This document shows positions 1 to 6,197 of a DNA stretch of 10,888 bases, piece after piece; the first letter of the stretch is position 1; each line of letters begins with the position of its first letter. The stretch lies in assembly GCA_964483805.1 (NCBI GenBank), contig CAZADH010000214.1, positions 1 to 10,888 on the forward strand. Direction: 5' to 3'. The notes beneath the pieces were generated by a model. The model was not told the origin of the DNA. It saw only the letters and a program-made list of their open reading frames with translations, and ran no database searches. This stretch comes from CAZADH01 sp964483805 (GTDB lineage: Bacteria > Muiribacteriota > Ozemobacteria > Ozemobacterales > Ozemobacteraceae). The translations under genes and the position numbers were made by a program.

Positions 1-122
1 CGGCCATCGACGCCCTGCTCGCCGACCCGGCGCGGCGGACCGCGATGGCCGAGGCTTCGGCGCGGTCGCGGCCGGCCGATGTCGAGACCCGGATTCGTGA
101 GATCCTGCGCGCCTGGGTCTGA
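1..122 (+). CDS. C-terminal end of a probable MurG-like glycosyltransferase (5' end outside window)
   Basis: Reading from position 3 gives an open frame of 39 codons to a TGA at 120-122. The peptide begins AIDALLADPARR and ends TRIREILRAWV. A pattern of 'LLxDPxRRxxMAxxA', a short gap, then a final helix is common at the C-terminus of GT-B glycosyltransferases such as MurG, the lipid II-forming GlcNAc transferase. MurG genes also commonly lie a few genes upstream of ftsQ in dcw clusters, which supports the guess. The visible part holds no catalytic residues, so the assignment rests on a weak C-terminal pattern plus location. Another GT-B enzyme or an unrelated cell-wall protein is possible. 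That the frame is coding is fairly likely; the product is uncertain. Confidence 0.4.
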   Translation, partial: AIDALLADPARRTAMAEASARSRPADVETRIREILRAWV

Positions 123-153
123 ACCGGCGTCAGCGCAGCGCCACGGCCGGACC

Positions 154-178
154 AGTGGACGCCGTCCACTCGAATTCG
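154..178. promoter_or_regulatory. Two abutting palindromes upstream of the ftsQ promoter (operator-like or weak terminator)
   Basis: Positions 154-170 form a perfect 17-base dyad: arms AGTGGACG and CGTCCACT around a single central C. It is followed at once by the perfect palindrome CGAATTCG at 171-178. The pair ends 10 bases before the putative -35 box of the ftsQ promoter. The site could bind a dimeric regulator. The first dyad could also fold as a short hairpin 31 bases after the upstream stop codon, but no T-run follows, so it would be a poor intrinsic terminator. The symmetry is directly visible; the function is inference. Confidence 0.35.
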
Positions 179-188
179 TGGCCCTATC

Positions 189-217
189 TTGTGCACGGTC
201 TGTCGATGTGCTAGACT
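189..217 (+). promoter_or_regulatory. Probable extended -10 promoter for ftsQ-ftsA
   Basis: A -35-like TTGTGC (189-194) is separated by 17 bases from TAGACT (212-217), which matches the sigma-70 -10 box at four of six positions. TAGACT is preceded by TGC, giving the TGn element of extended -10 promoters, which compensates for a weak -35. Transcription would start near 224, leaving a leader of about 38 bases that contains the ftsQ Shine-Dalgarno. It would let ftsQ and ftsA be transcribed independently of upstream genes. Confidence 0.45.
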
Positions 218-248
218 CGTGCCCAACTCCGGCGCCCTGCGCCCCAGC

Positions 249-253
249 GAGGT
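249..253 (+). promoter_or_regulatory. Ribosome binding site deciding the TTG start of ftsQ
   Basis: GAGGT lies 8 bases before the TTG at 262. No ATG or GTG in this frame lies close to a comparable motif, so this site selects the TTG start. Confidence 0.6.
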
Positions 254-261
254 AGCGCACT

Positions 262-1137
262 TTGTTATCGCGAATTCCCACGACGCAGCACCGGGCTGTC
301 CTGACTCCGCACGGGGGCAACCTCTCGGCGGAGACGGTGTCGCGGTTGCGTCACCGGCGTTGGCGTCACTGGGTCCTCTCGGTTCGCCAGGTCTGGCCGC
401 TGTTTCAGCGGATGCTGGTGTTCGTGTGCATCGCCGCCTTTCTCTACCTCGCCCTGGTACAACTGCGCACGCTGTTCTTCGAGACCTCGTACTTCGAGGT
501 CAAGCAGTTGGAAGTGCACGGCGCACATCGTCTCACGCGCGAGGAGGTAATCCGCATCGCCCAGGTCGCCCCGAGCATGAATGTGTTCGGCATCGACTCA
601 ACGGCCATTCAACAGCGGTTGCAGGCCAATCCGCTCGTTGACACCGCCAATGTCGAACTGAGCGGGCTCTACACTCTGGTCGTCTCGATTCGCGAACGCC
701 TGCCGTTGTTTTTCGCCAAGGTTGGTCCCCGCTTCATCGAAGTCGGCCAGGACGGCCACATTCTCTCGGTCGGCACCATGGGCGCGAGCGACCTGCCCAT
801 CTTCACGGGCCTGCCATGGGACAAACTTCGCCCGGGTGACGCCGTGAGTTCGAACGACGAGTTCGTCATTGCACGCCGGTGGGTGGATACCCTGGGTCCG
901 GCCATCCTCAAAGAGATCGCCGAAATCAACCTGGCGAATCCCGATGAGCCCTATCTGTTCCTGGTTTCCGGAGAGCGGGTCATGCCAAAGTCGCTCGACG
1001 ACTTCAAGGCACGGTATACTTTCTTGGGTGCACTTCTTGACAACCTCAAGAGGAATGCTGTAGAACCAGACTACCTCGATATGAGGGCACAGAACGAGAT
1101 CGTCGTGATGCCCCGACGATTCGGCACCAAACCCTAG
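262..1137 (+). CDS. ftsQ: Cell division protein FtsQ
   Basis: Bitopic membrane protein of the divisome. FtsQ links early and late division proteins through FtsB and FtsL on the outer face of the inner membrane. The 291-residue product has a basic cytoplasmic N-terminus (arginine-rich at about 28-50), one hydrophobic helix at about 51-67 (MLVFVCIAAFLYLALV), and then a POTRA domain at about 74-145. The POTRA contains FEVKQLEVHGAHRLTREEV and a segment reading NPLVDTANVEL. The rest is the FtsQ beta domain, including IRERLPLFFAKVG and a region around LPIFTGLP. Length is normal for the family. The TTG start is preceded by GAGGT at 8 bases. ftsA follows after 13 bases, with its Shine-Dalgarno overlapping the ftsQ stop codon, so the two are almost certainly co-transcribed. 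Identity rests on domain order and position before ftsA; I am confident. Confidence 0.92.
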   Translation: MLSRIPTTQHRAVLTPHGGNLSAETVSRLRHRRWRHWVLSVRQVWPLFQRMLVFVCIAAFLYLALVQLRTLFFETSYFEVKQLEVHGAHRLTREEVIRIAQVAPSMNVFGIDSTAIQQRLQANPLVDTANVELSGLYTLVVSIRERLPLFFAKVGPRFIEVGQDGHILSVGTMGASDLPIFTGLPWDKLRPGDAVSSNDEFVIARRWVDTLGPAILKEIAEINLANPDEPYLFLVSGERVMPKSLDDFKARYTFLGALLDNLKRNAVEPDYLDMRAQNEIVVMPRRFGTKP

Positions 1138-1141
1138 GAGG
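1136..1141 (+). promoter_or_regulatory. Ribosome binding site of ftsA, overlapping the ftsQ stop codon
   Basis: A perfect AGGAGG overlaps the ftsQ TAG (1135-1137) and sits 9 bases before the TTG at 1151. It fixes the ftsA start and suggests that ribosomes ending ftsQ help load ftsA. Confidence 0.75.
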
Positions 1142-1150
1142 CCCCTCCCA

Positions 1151-2389
1151 TTGCTCGCTGATGAGCCTATTGTTGTTGGCTTGGATATTGGCACGACCAA
1201 GGTGTGTGCTGTCGTCGGCGAACAACGGGAAGACCGCAAGATCGACATCATCAGTGTAGGTTATGCACCTACCGATGACGGCGTCAGAAAGGGCACGATT
1301 GTCGACATCGACAAGACGACCCAGGCAATCACCGTGGCTATCGAAGAAGCCGAGAAGATGGCCGACCTCGATATCGAGAGCGTTTTCGTCGGTATTGCCG
1401 GCGCCCACATCACCAGCCTGAACAGCCAGGGCGTGGTGGCGATCAAGGGTGCGGGACAAGAGATCAACGCCGACGACGTCGACCGGGCTGTCGACAACGC
1501 CAAGACGAACATCACCATCCCGCACCACCAAGAGATCATCCACATTCTGCCGCGCGAATTTGTCGTCGACGAGCAGAAGGAGATCCTCAATCCGACCGGC
1601 ATGGTCGGCAGCCGCCTCGAGGCACACGTGCACATCGTCACCGGCGCCGTAACGGCGATGCAGAACATCGTGAAGTGCTGCGAGATGGCCAAGCTCAAGG
1701 TCGAAGAGATCGTATTGCAACCGTATGCATCGAGTATGGCTGTTCTCACCGAAGACGAGAAGAAACTCGGCGTTGTCCTCGTCGATATCGGCGGCGGCAC
1801 CACCGACATCATCATCTTCCAGAACGGGCGGGTGGTGCATTCGAGCTGCGTGCCCCTCGGCGGCCAGCACGTGACCAACGACCTGGCGATCGGTTTGAAG
1901 ACGAGTTCCACCAACGCCGAGCGACTCAAGATTGCCAGTGGCGCCGCGATGGTCGACGGGGCCAACACCGAGAAACTGATCGAGGTTCTCGTGTCCGGCG
2001 GCGACCGCAAGCGCCAGTATTCGCAGGCCGAACTGGCCGAGATCGTCGGCCCCCGCATGGAAGAGATCTTCGACGACGTGAAGAGCAAGATCGCCAAGGC
2101 CGTGTCGCTCGACATGCTGCCGGCCGGCGTGGTCATGACCGGTGGCACCTCGCTGTTGCATGGCTGCCCCGAACTCGCCGAGGAGATTCTCGGTCTGCCG
2201 GTGCGGCGCGGCTATCCGATCAACTTCGGCGGTCTCAAAGACCGGGTCAACAACCCGATCTACGCCACGGCGCTTGGGTTGATCCCTTATGGCTTCCAGA
2301 ATTTCAGCACGGTTCGCCCGCCCAGGGGCTTCTTCGGCGGGCTGGTCGAGCGGGTTGCCTCGACCTTCCGGCATTTTTTTGCCGATTAG
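1151..2389 (+). CDS. ftsA: Cell division protein FtsA, actin-like membrane anchor of FtsZ
   Basis: Cytoplasmic actin-fold ATPase that polymerises and tethers the FtsZ ring to the inner membrane. All landmarks are present in 412 residues. Phosphate-1 motif GLDIGTTKVCAVVG is at about 10-23. The 1C (SHS2) insertion characteristic of FtsA follows at about 84-162. Phosphate-2 motif VDIGGGTTD is at 211-219 and the adenosine motif MTGGTSLL at about 329-336. A C-terminal amphipathic helix at about 394-412 has alternating aromatic/aliphatic and basic residues (FFGGLVERV, then FRHFFAD) and would serve as the membrane-targeting sequence. Length is typical. The start is TTG with an AGGAGG 9 bases upstream, and there is no better start nearby. 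It lies between ftsQ and ftsZ, as in most diderms. No key residue appears to be missing. Confidence 0.96.
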   Translation: MLADEPIVVGLDIGTTKVCAVVGEQREDRKIDIISVGYAPTDDGVRKGTIVDIDKTTQAITVAIEEAEKMADLDIESVFVGIAGAHITSLNSQGVVAIKGAGQEINADDVDRAVDNAKTNITIPHHQEIIHILPREFVVDEQKEILNPTGMVGSRLEAHVHIVTGAVTAMQNIVKCCEMAKLKVEEIVLQPYASSMAVLTEDEKKLGVVLVDIGGGTTDIIIFQNGRVVHSSCVPLGGQHVTNDLAIGLKTSSTNAERLKIASGAAMVDGANTEKLIEVLVSGGDRKRQYSQAELAEIVGPRMEEIFDDVKSKIAKAVSLDMLPAGVVMTGGTSLLHGCPELAEEILGLPVRRGYPINFGGLKDRVNNPIYATALGLIPYGFQNFSTVRPPRGFFGGLVERVASTFRHFFAD

Positions 2390-2401
2390 TGAAAATTACA
2401 C

Positions 2402-2430
2402 TTGTACTATGAAGTAAATACGTATACGAT
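2402..2430 (+). promoter_or_regulatory. Probable promoter for ftsZ in an AT-richer gap
   Basis: The 131-base gap between ftsA and ftsZ (2390-2520) has a markedly AT-rich first 40 bases in an otherwise GC-rich region. TTGTAC (2402-2407) is 17 bases from TACGAT (2425-2430), which matches the -10 consensus at four positions; overlapping TATACG (2423-2428) is an alternative. A start near 2437 would give a leader of about 84 bases. The palindrome CGTATACG (2421-2428) overlaps the -10 and could be an operator. A separate ftsZ promoter is common because FtsZ is needed in excess over FtsA. The -35 is weak. Confidence 0.4.
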
Positions 2431-2506
2431 CGTCCGGGGATCCATCAGCACGGCATTGGTTGGTGCGGGCGACAGACAAGTTTGACATTAGATCAAGACG
2501 GCAATC

Positions 2507-2513
2507 AAGGAGG
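2507..2513 (+). promoter_or_regulatory. Strong ribosome binding site deciding the GTG start of ftsZ
   Basis: AAGGAGG lies 7 bases before the GTG at 2521. The in-frame upstream TTG at 2482 has no such motif, so GTG 2521 is the start. Confidence 0.8.
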
Positions 2514-2520
2514 CGGCAAG

Positions 2521-3633
2521 GTGTTCGAGTTCAATACGACAGCGGAAAATGCAGAAATCAAAGTCATTGGTGTCGGTGGTGGTGGCACCAACGCGGTCAA
2601 TCGCATGATCGCCAGCAGTGTGGGCGGTGTCGAGTTCATCTCGGCGAACACCGATGCGCAAGCCCTGGCCCTCTCGCACGCCAAGATCAAGATCCAGCTC
2701 GGCGACAAGCTCACCAAGGGGCTTGGTGCGGGGGCAAATTATGAGGTCGGCAAGAAAGCCGCCGAGGAAGACCGCGACAAGATCGCTGAAGCACTCGATG
2801 GTTCCGACATGGTCTTCATCACCGCCGGCATGGGCGGCGGCACCGGCACCGGCGCCGCCCCGATCGTCGCCGAAGTGGCCCGCGAAGTCGGCGCCCTCAC
2901 GGTGGGCGTCGTCACCCGCCCCTTCACCTTCGAGGGCAAGAAGCGCATGGCCGCGGCCGACCTGGGCATCAAGAACTTGCGCGAGCGCGTCGACGCGATC
3001 ATCGTGATTCCGAACGACAAGCTGCTCGAAGTCACCCAGGGCGAGAACCTGTCGATGGTCGAAGCGTTCAAGTTCGCCGACGACGTGCTCCGTCAAGGCG
3101 TGCAAGGCATCTCCGACATCATCGTCACCCCGGGCTTGATCAACACCGACTTTGCCGACGTGCGCACGATCATGTCGCAAGCCGGGTCGGCACTCATGGG
3201 CATCGGCTACGCCCAGGGCGAGAACAAGGCCGTGACCGCCGCCCAGATGGCGATCTCGAGCCCCCTGCTCGAATCGACGATCCAGGGCGCCAAGGGCCTC
3301 TTGATCAGCATCACCGGCGGCCCCGACCTCGGCATTCACGAGGTCAACAAGGCGATGTCGATCATCCACGAGTCGGCCGACGAAGACGCCAACATCATCT
3401 TCGGCGCCAACGTGCTCGAAGAGATGAAAGACACCATCAAGATCACGGTCATCGCCACGGGCTTCGGCGAGACGGCCAAGAATGCCAACACCGATCCGAA
3501 GAAGCGCATCATCGAAGAGTTGCGCATGAGCCGCCCGCCGGCGCCGCAGCCGGTCGAGAACGTCAGCACCGGCACCGACGGGGTGTCCGACAAAGACGTG
3601 CCGGCGTTCCTGCGCCGCCGCGTGCCGCGCTGA
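2521..3633 (+). CDS. ftsZ: Cell division protein FtsZ, tubulin-like GTPase
   Basis: Forms the cytokinetic Z-ring by GTP-dependent polymerisation. From the GTG at 2521 the product is 370 residues and begins MFEFNTTAENAEIKVIGVGG, the usual FtsZ N-terminus. An upstream in-frame TTG at 2482 would add 13 residues that look like translated leader. The nucleotide-binding glycine-rich loop is GVGGGGTNAVNRM (17-29), the tubulin signature GGGTGTG is at 105-111, and the T7 synergy loop carries N208, D210 and D213 for GTP hydrolysis. The core ends near 320. A short linker of about 35 residues leads to the C-terminal peptide DVPAFLRRRVPR (359-370), which contacts FtsA and other partners. That tail keeps the PAFLRR core but ends in extra basic residues. 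It is the last gene before a strong hairpin, so it probably closes the division transcript. Confidence 0.97.
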   Translation: MFEFNTTAENAEIKVIGVGGGGTNAVNRMIASSVGGVEFISANTDAQALALSHAKIKIQLGDKLTKGLGAGANYEVGKKAAEEDRDKIAEALDGSDMVFITAGMGGGTGTGAAPIVAEVAREVGALTVGVVTRPFTFEGKKRMAAADLGIKNLRERVDAIIVIPNDKLLEVTQGENLSMVEAFKFADDVLRQGVQGISDIIVTPGLINTDFADVRTIMSQAGSALMGIGYAQGENKAVTAAQMAISSPLLESTIQGAKGLLISITGGPDLGIHEVNKAMSIIHESADEDANIIFGANVLEEMKDTIKITVIATGFGETAKNANTDPKKRIIEELRMSRPPAPQPVENVSTGTDGVSDKDVPAFLRRRVPR

Positions 3634-3644
3634 CCACCGTCCGT

Positions 3645-3664
3645 TTGCACGGTTCTGCGTGCAA
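3645..3664 (+). terminator. Small hairpin just after ftsZ
   Basis: Arms TTGCACG (3645-3651) and CGTGCAA (3658-3664) form a 7-bp stem with a 6-base loop, starting 11 bases after the ftsZ stop. No T-run follows. It could be the first of two tandem hairpins ending or stabilising the ftsZ mRNA. Alternatively TTGCAC (3645-3650) could be a weak -35 with TACATA (3668-3673) as the -10, 17 bases apart, for the next gene. Confidence 0.35.
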
Positions 3665-3684
3665 CGATACATACGACGTAGTTA

Positions 3685-3719
3685 CAGGGCGAGGGGGCCA
3701 CATTGGCCCCCTCGCCCTG
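3685..3719 (+). terminator. Perfect 16-bp GC-rich hairpin between ftsZ and the radical SAM gene
   Basis: Arms CAGGGCGAGGGGGCCA (3685-3700) and TGGCCCCCTCGCCCTG (3704-3719) pair without mismatch around the loop CAT. The stem is long and very GC-rich but is followed by CATTGGGCCC, not a T-run. It is therefore either a terminator of the kind seen without a U-tract in high-GC genomes, an mRNA 3'-end stabiliser for ftsZ, or a leader structure of the downstream gene, whose ATG lies 19 bases beyond it. The hairpin itself is certain from the sequence; its role is inferred. Confidence 0.6.
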
Positions 3720-3738
3720 CATTGGGCCCCCGCCGCCC

Positions 3739-5223
3739 ATGAGTCCACGCCCGGTCCGGTGGCAGTATGAGCGGGCCGCTCGCGACCTATTGGCCCGCGA
3801 GCAGACGACGGTCCCGGTCAACACCGACGGCCAATGTCGGATCGGCCTGGTCTATCCCGGGTCGTACAGCGAAGGCATGGCCAACCTCGGGTTTCAGGTC
3901 GTGCACCGGATCATGGGCACCACGCCCAACATCGGGGTGGAACGGTTCTTCCTGCCGCTGTTGAGTGGCCACGCCCATCCGCCGCCGTATTACACCTTCG
4001 AGCAGCAACGGCCACTGGGGGATTGCGCAGCCCTCGCCCTGTCGTTTTCGTTCGAGGGCCAGTTCGACGCGATCCCCCGCCTGTTCGGGCCCCTGGGCAT
4101 CCCCATCGAAAGCCGGCGACGCACACCCCGCCACCCGCTGATCATCGCCGGCGGCGCGGGCGTCATGGCCAATCCGGCAGCAATATCGCGTATTGCTGAT
4201 GTATTGGTGATCGGTGAAGCCGAGACCTGCTTGCCCCCACTGTTGCAGGCACTACTCACGGGCGGGCGCAACCCCCTGGCCCAGATCGCCGCGCTGCCCG
4301 GTTGTTGGGTGCCGGCCCACACCCACACCGCCACTCCTCCGCCACCGCCGCATCCGGTCGCGCTGGCGCCGGCCGTGAGTCATATCGTCGCACCCGACCA
4401 TGCGTTCTCTGGTGCCGCTCTGTTCGAGGTCATGCGCGGCTGCCCGCGCGCCTGTGCGTTCTGCCTTGCCCGCTGCATCTACCACCCCCCACGTCCCGTC
4501 CCCCTGGCGCGCGTCACCCAGATCGTGGCGGCTCAACCGCAGCACACCGCGTGGGGGTTGGTCGCGCCGTCGCTGTTCGACCATCCCGAGATCACGCCGA
4601 TGCTTGCCTGGTTTGCCGAGCGCGGACTGCGGGTGCGCAATGCCTCGGCGAAATGGGAGAAGATGTCGCCCGACCTGCTCGGCCTGCTGGCCCGCTGCGG
4701 TCAGGACGGCATCACGCTCGCCCCCGAGAGCGGCAGCGCGCGCCTGCGCGCCTTGCTCGAGAAGCCACTCGACGAAACGCTTTTTCTCGAACGCATCAAT
4801 CTGATCTTGACGTCCGGGTTCCGACGAATCAAACTCTATTTCATGGTGGGACTTCCCGACGAATCCGATGCCGACGTGCAGGCCAGCATCGATCTATTGT
4901 CGCGCGTCGCCGAGTGCGCGCGCGGGCGGGCGACGCAGGTGACCGCCAGCGTCTCGGGTTTTGTGCCCAAACGTGGCACGCCTCTGCATGCCGCTCCAGT
5001 GGCCGATATCCGCCGGTTGCGTCGCGCCTTCGCCACCTTCCAGCAAGGGGCCGACGACCTGGGCGGGTTGGTTGAGTGCACCACCGAGAATCCCCGCAAT
5101 GTGGTGCGTCAGGCGCATCTGGCGCAGGTCGGCCCCGAGTTGGCCGACGAGTATCTCGAGACGGCGGGCGATCGCCGGCAAGGAGCCGCCCCATGGGCCG
5201 ATCCAACCGATCTCGAGTTCTGA
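3739..5223 (+). CDS. Radical SAM protein of the B12-binding-like (TIGR03960-type) family
   Basis: Predicted [4Fe-4S]/S-adenosylmethionine radical enzyme; substrate unknown. The 494-residue product has an N-terminal region typical of this family (YPGSYSEGMANLGFQ at about 39-53; then IIAGGAGVMANP and a VIGEAE segment at about 135-162) that resembles a cobalamin-binding fold. No DxHxxG cobalamin-ligand motif is visible. The radical SAM core has the cluster motif CPRACAFC (C235, C239, C242), followed by the family segments GITLAPESGSARLR (about 324-337), KLYFMVGLPDE (about 365-375) and SGFVPKRGTP (about 406-415). A proline-rich stretch at about 199-206 separates the two halves. I chose the ATG at 3739; an in-frame TTG at 3703 lies inside the hairpin and would add a proline-rich tail. 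No clear Shine-Dalgarno precedes either. The 3' end overlaps the lipoprotein gene by 31 bases. Family confident, function unknown. Confidence 0.85.
   Translation: MSPRPVRWQYERAARDLLAREQTTVPVNTDGQCRIGLVYPGSYSEGMANLGFQVVHRIMGTTPNIGVERFFLPLLSGHAHPPPYYTFEQQRPLGDCAALALSFSFEGQFDAIPRLFGPLGIPIESRRRTPRHPLIIAGGAGVMANPAAISRIADVLVIGEAETCLPPLLQALLTGGRNPLAQIAALPGCWVPAHTHTATPPPPPHPVALAPAVSHIVAPDHAFSGAALFEVMRGCPRACAFCLARCIYHPPRPVPLARVTQIVAAQPQHTAWGLVAPSLFDHPEITPMLAWFAERGLRVRNASAKWEKMSPDLLGLLARCGQDGITLAPESGSARLRALLEKPLDETLFLERINLILTSGFRRIKLYFMVGLPDESDADVQASIDLLSRVAECARGRATQVTASVSGFVPKRGTPLHAAPVADIRRLRRAFATFQQGADDLGGLVECTTENPRNVVRQAHLAQVGPELADEYLETAGDRRQGAAPWADPTDLEF
5180..5185 (+). promoter_or_regulatory. Ribosome binding site of the BMP lipoprotein inside the radical SAM gene
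   Basis: AAGGAG lies 7 bases before the ATG at 5193 and within the 3' end of the upstream coding region. It selects this ATG, which gives a normal signal peptide, over a longer reading from 5076 that would place about 39 unrelated residues before it. Confidence 0.7.
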
Positions 5224-6194
5224 TCGCCGCGCTGGCGTTGCTCGCCTGGTGCGCAGGATGCGGCGACAATCCGACCCCCAGCAAGGTGGCCCGCAAGCGG
5301 GTTGGCCTGGTGATTTCACCGCGTGGCCTGGGCGATCACGGATTCAACGACCAGGCGTACATGGCGATGAAGAGCGCCGAGAACAACTGCCCGATCGACA
5401 CGGTGCTCATCGAACCGGTGACGATGCAGGATCAGGAATCCTCACTGCGGTTTTTCGGCCAACAGCGGCTCGATGCCGTCATTGCCATGGGGTTTGCCTT
5501 CGAGGCGAGCACCCGCGCGGTGGCCAGCGAATACCCGCAACTGCCGTTTTTCATCATCGATTCGACGGTCGACGAGGGCAACCTCGAGGGCATCAGCTTC
5601 CGCGAGGACGAGGGCAGTTTCTTGTGCGGAGCGCTGGCGGCACTCGTCACCCGCACCGGCAAGATCGGCTTCGTCGGCGGCATGGACAACCCGATCATCC
5701 AACGTTTTCTCGATGGATACCGCCGTGGCGCGCTCCACATCGCGACGGCAACAGAAGTGCTGCAGGCGTTCGCGGCCGACGATTACAGCGGTTTCACCAA
5801 CCCGGACCACGGCAAAGAGAAGGCACTCGGCCTCTACGCCCAGGGTTGCGATGTCATCTATCATGCCGCCGGCGGTTCGGGACTGGGCGTGATTTCGGCG
5901 GCCGTCGAGACGCAGAAGTTCTGCATCGGCGCCGACATGGATCAAGACGCGCTTGCCCCGGGACGGGTTCTGACCAGCATGCGCAAGCGGGTCGATCGGG
6001 TCATCGCCAGCATTACCACCGCACTGACGCAGACACCGACACCGGTGGCGGTGCAACGCAGCTATGGCCTTGCCGACGGCGGTCTGTCACTCACCCGGTT
6101 TCAGTTCAGTCACGACGTGGTCACGCCGGCCATCCAGGAGCGACTGCGGGGCTTGCACGCCGAGATCATTGGCGGTAGGTTGGCCACGAGATAA
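5193..6194 (+). CDS. BMP/PnrA-family substrate-binding lipoprotein
   Basis: Basic membrane protein (BMP, Med/PnrA) family: periplasmic-type binding proteins that usually deliver purine nucleosides to an ABC transporter. The 333-residue product starts with a lipoprotein signal: basic MGRSNRSR, a hydrophobic run VLIAALALLAWCAGC, and a probable lipidated C23. The lipobox CAGC is unusual in having Cys rather than Leu/Val/Ile at -3. The mature part shows family hallmarks: KRVGLVISPRGLGDHGFNDQ at about 35-54, FFIIDSTVDEGN at 119-130, FREDEGSFLCGALAAL at 136-151, KIGFVGGMDNPIIQRFLDGYRRGA at about 157-180, and IGADMDQDALAPG near 245-257. AAGGAG precedes the ATG. It overlaps the radical SAM gene by 31 bases and ends 3 bases before murI. 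No ABC ATPase or permease gene is in the window, so its transporter must lie elsewhere or it acts as a sensor. Family sure, ligand unproven. Confidence 0.88.
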   Translation: MGRSNRSRVLIAALALLAWCAGCGDNPTPSKVARKRVGLVISPRGLGDHGFNDQAYMAMKSAENNCPIDTVLIEPVTMQDQESSLRFFGQQRLDAVIAMGFAFEASTRAVASEYPQLPFFIIDSTVDEGNLEGISFREDEGSFLCGALAALVTRTGKIGFVGGMDNPIIQRFLDGYRRGALHIATATEVLQAFAADDYSGFTNPDHGKEKALGLYAQGCDVIYHAAGGSGLGVISAAVETQKFCIGADMDQDALAPGRVLTSMRKRVDRVIASITTALTQTPTPVAVQRSYGLADGGLSLTRFQFSHDVVTPAIQERLRGLHAEIIGGRLATR

Positions 6195-6197
6195 TCT

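Noticed and set aside
1046..2374. 442-codon open frame on the - strand across ftsA
   Set aside because: Mirror image of ftsA codons, with no recognisable motif and no ribosome binding site.
2482..2520. TTG start for ftsZ at 2482, and the TTGACA at 2482-2487 as a -35 box
   Set aside because: The GTG at 2521 has AAGGAGG at ideal spacing and yields the family N-terminus. A -10 placed 17 bases after TTGACA would fall at TCAAGG, on the ribosome binding site, and does not match.
3703..3738. TTG start at 3703 for the radical SAM gene
   Set aside because: It lies inside the right arm of the hairpin, has no Shine-Dalgarno and adds a Pro-rich extension not expected for the family. ATG 3739 is preferred, though not proven.
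5076..5192. Longer N-terminus for the BMP lipoprotein from 5076
   Set aside because: It would bury the signal peptide behind about 39 unrelated residues encoded inside the radical SAM gene. The ATG at 5193 has AAGGAG and gives a normal signal.
4961..6178. 405-codon + strand frame across the radical SAM/BMP junction
   Set aside because: Its translation is Arg-rich noise, and both overlapped genes have clear family motifs.
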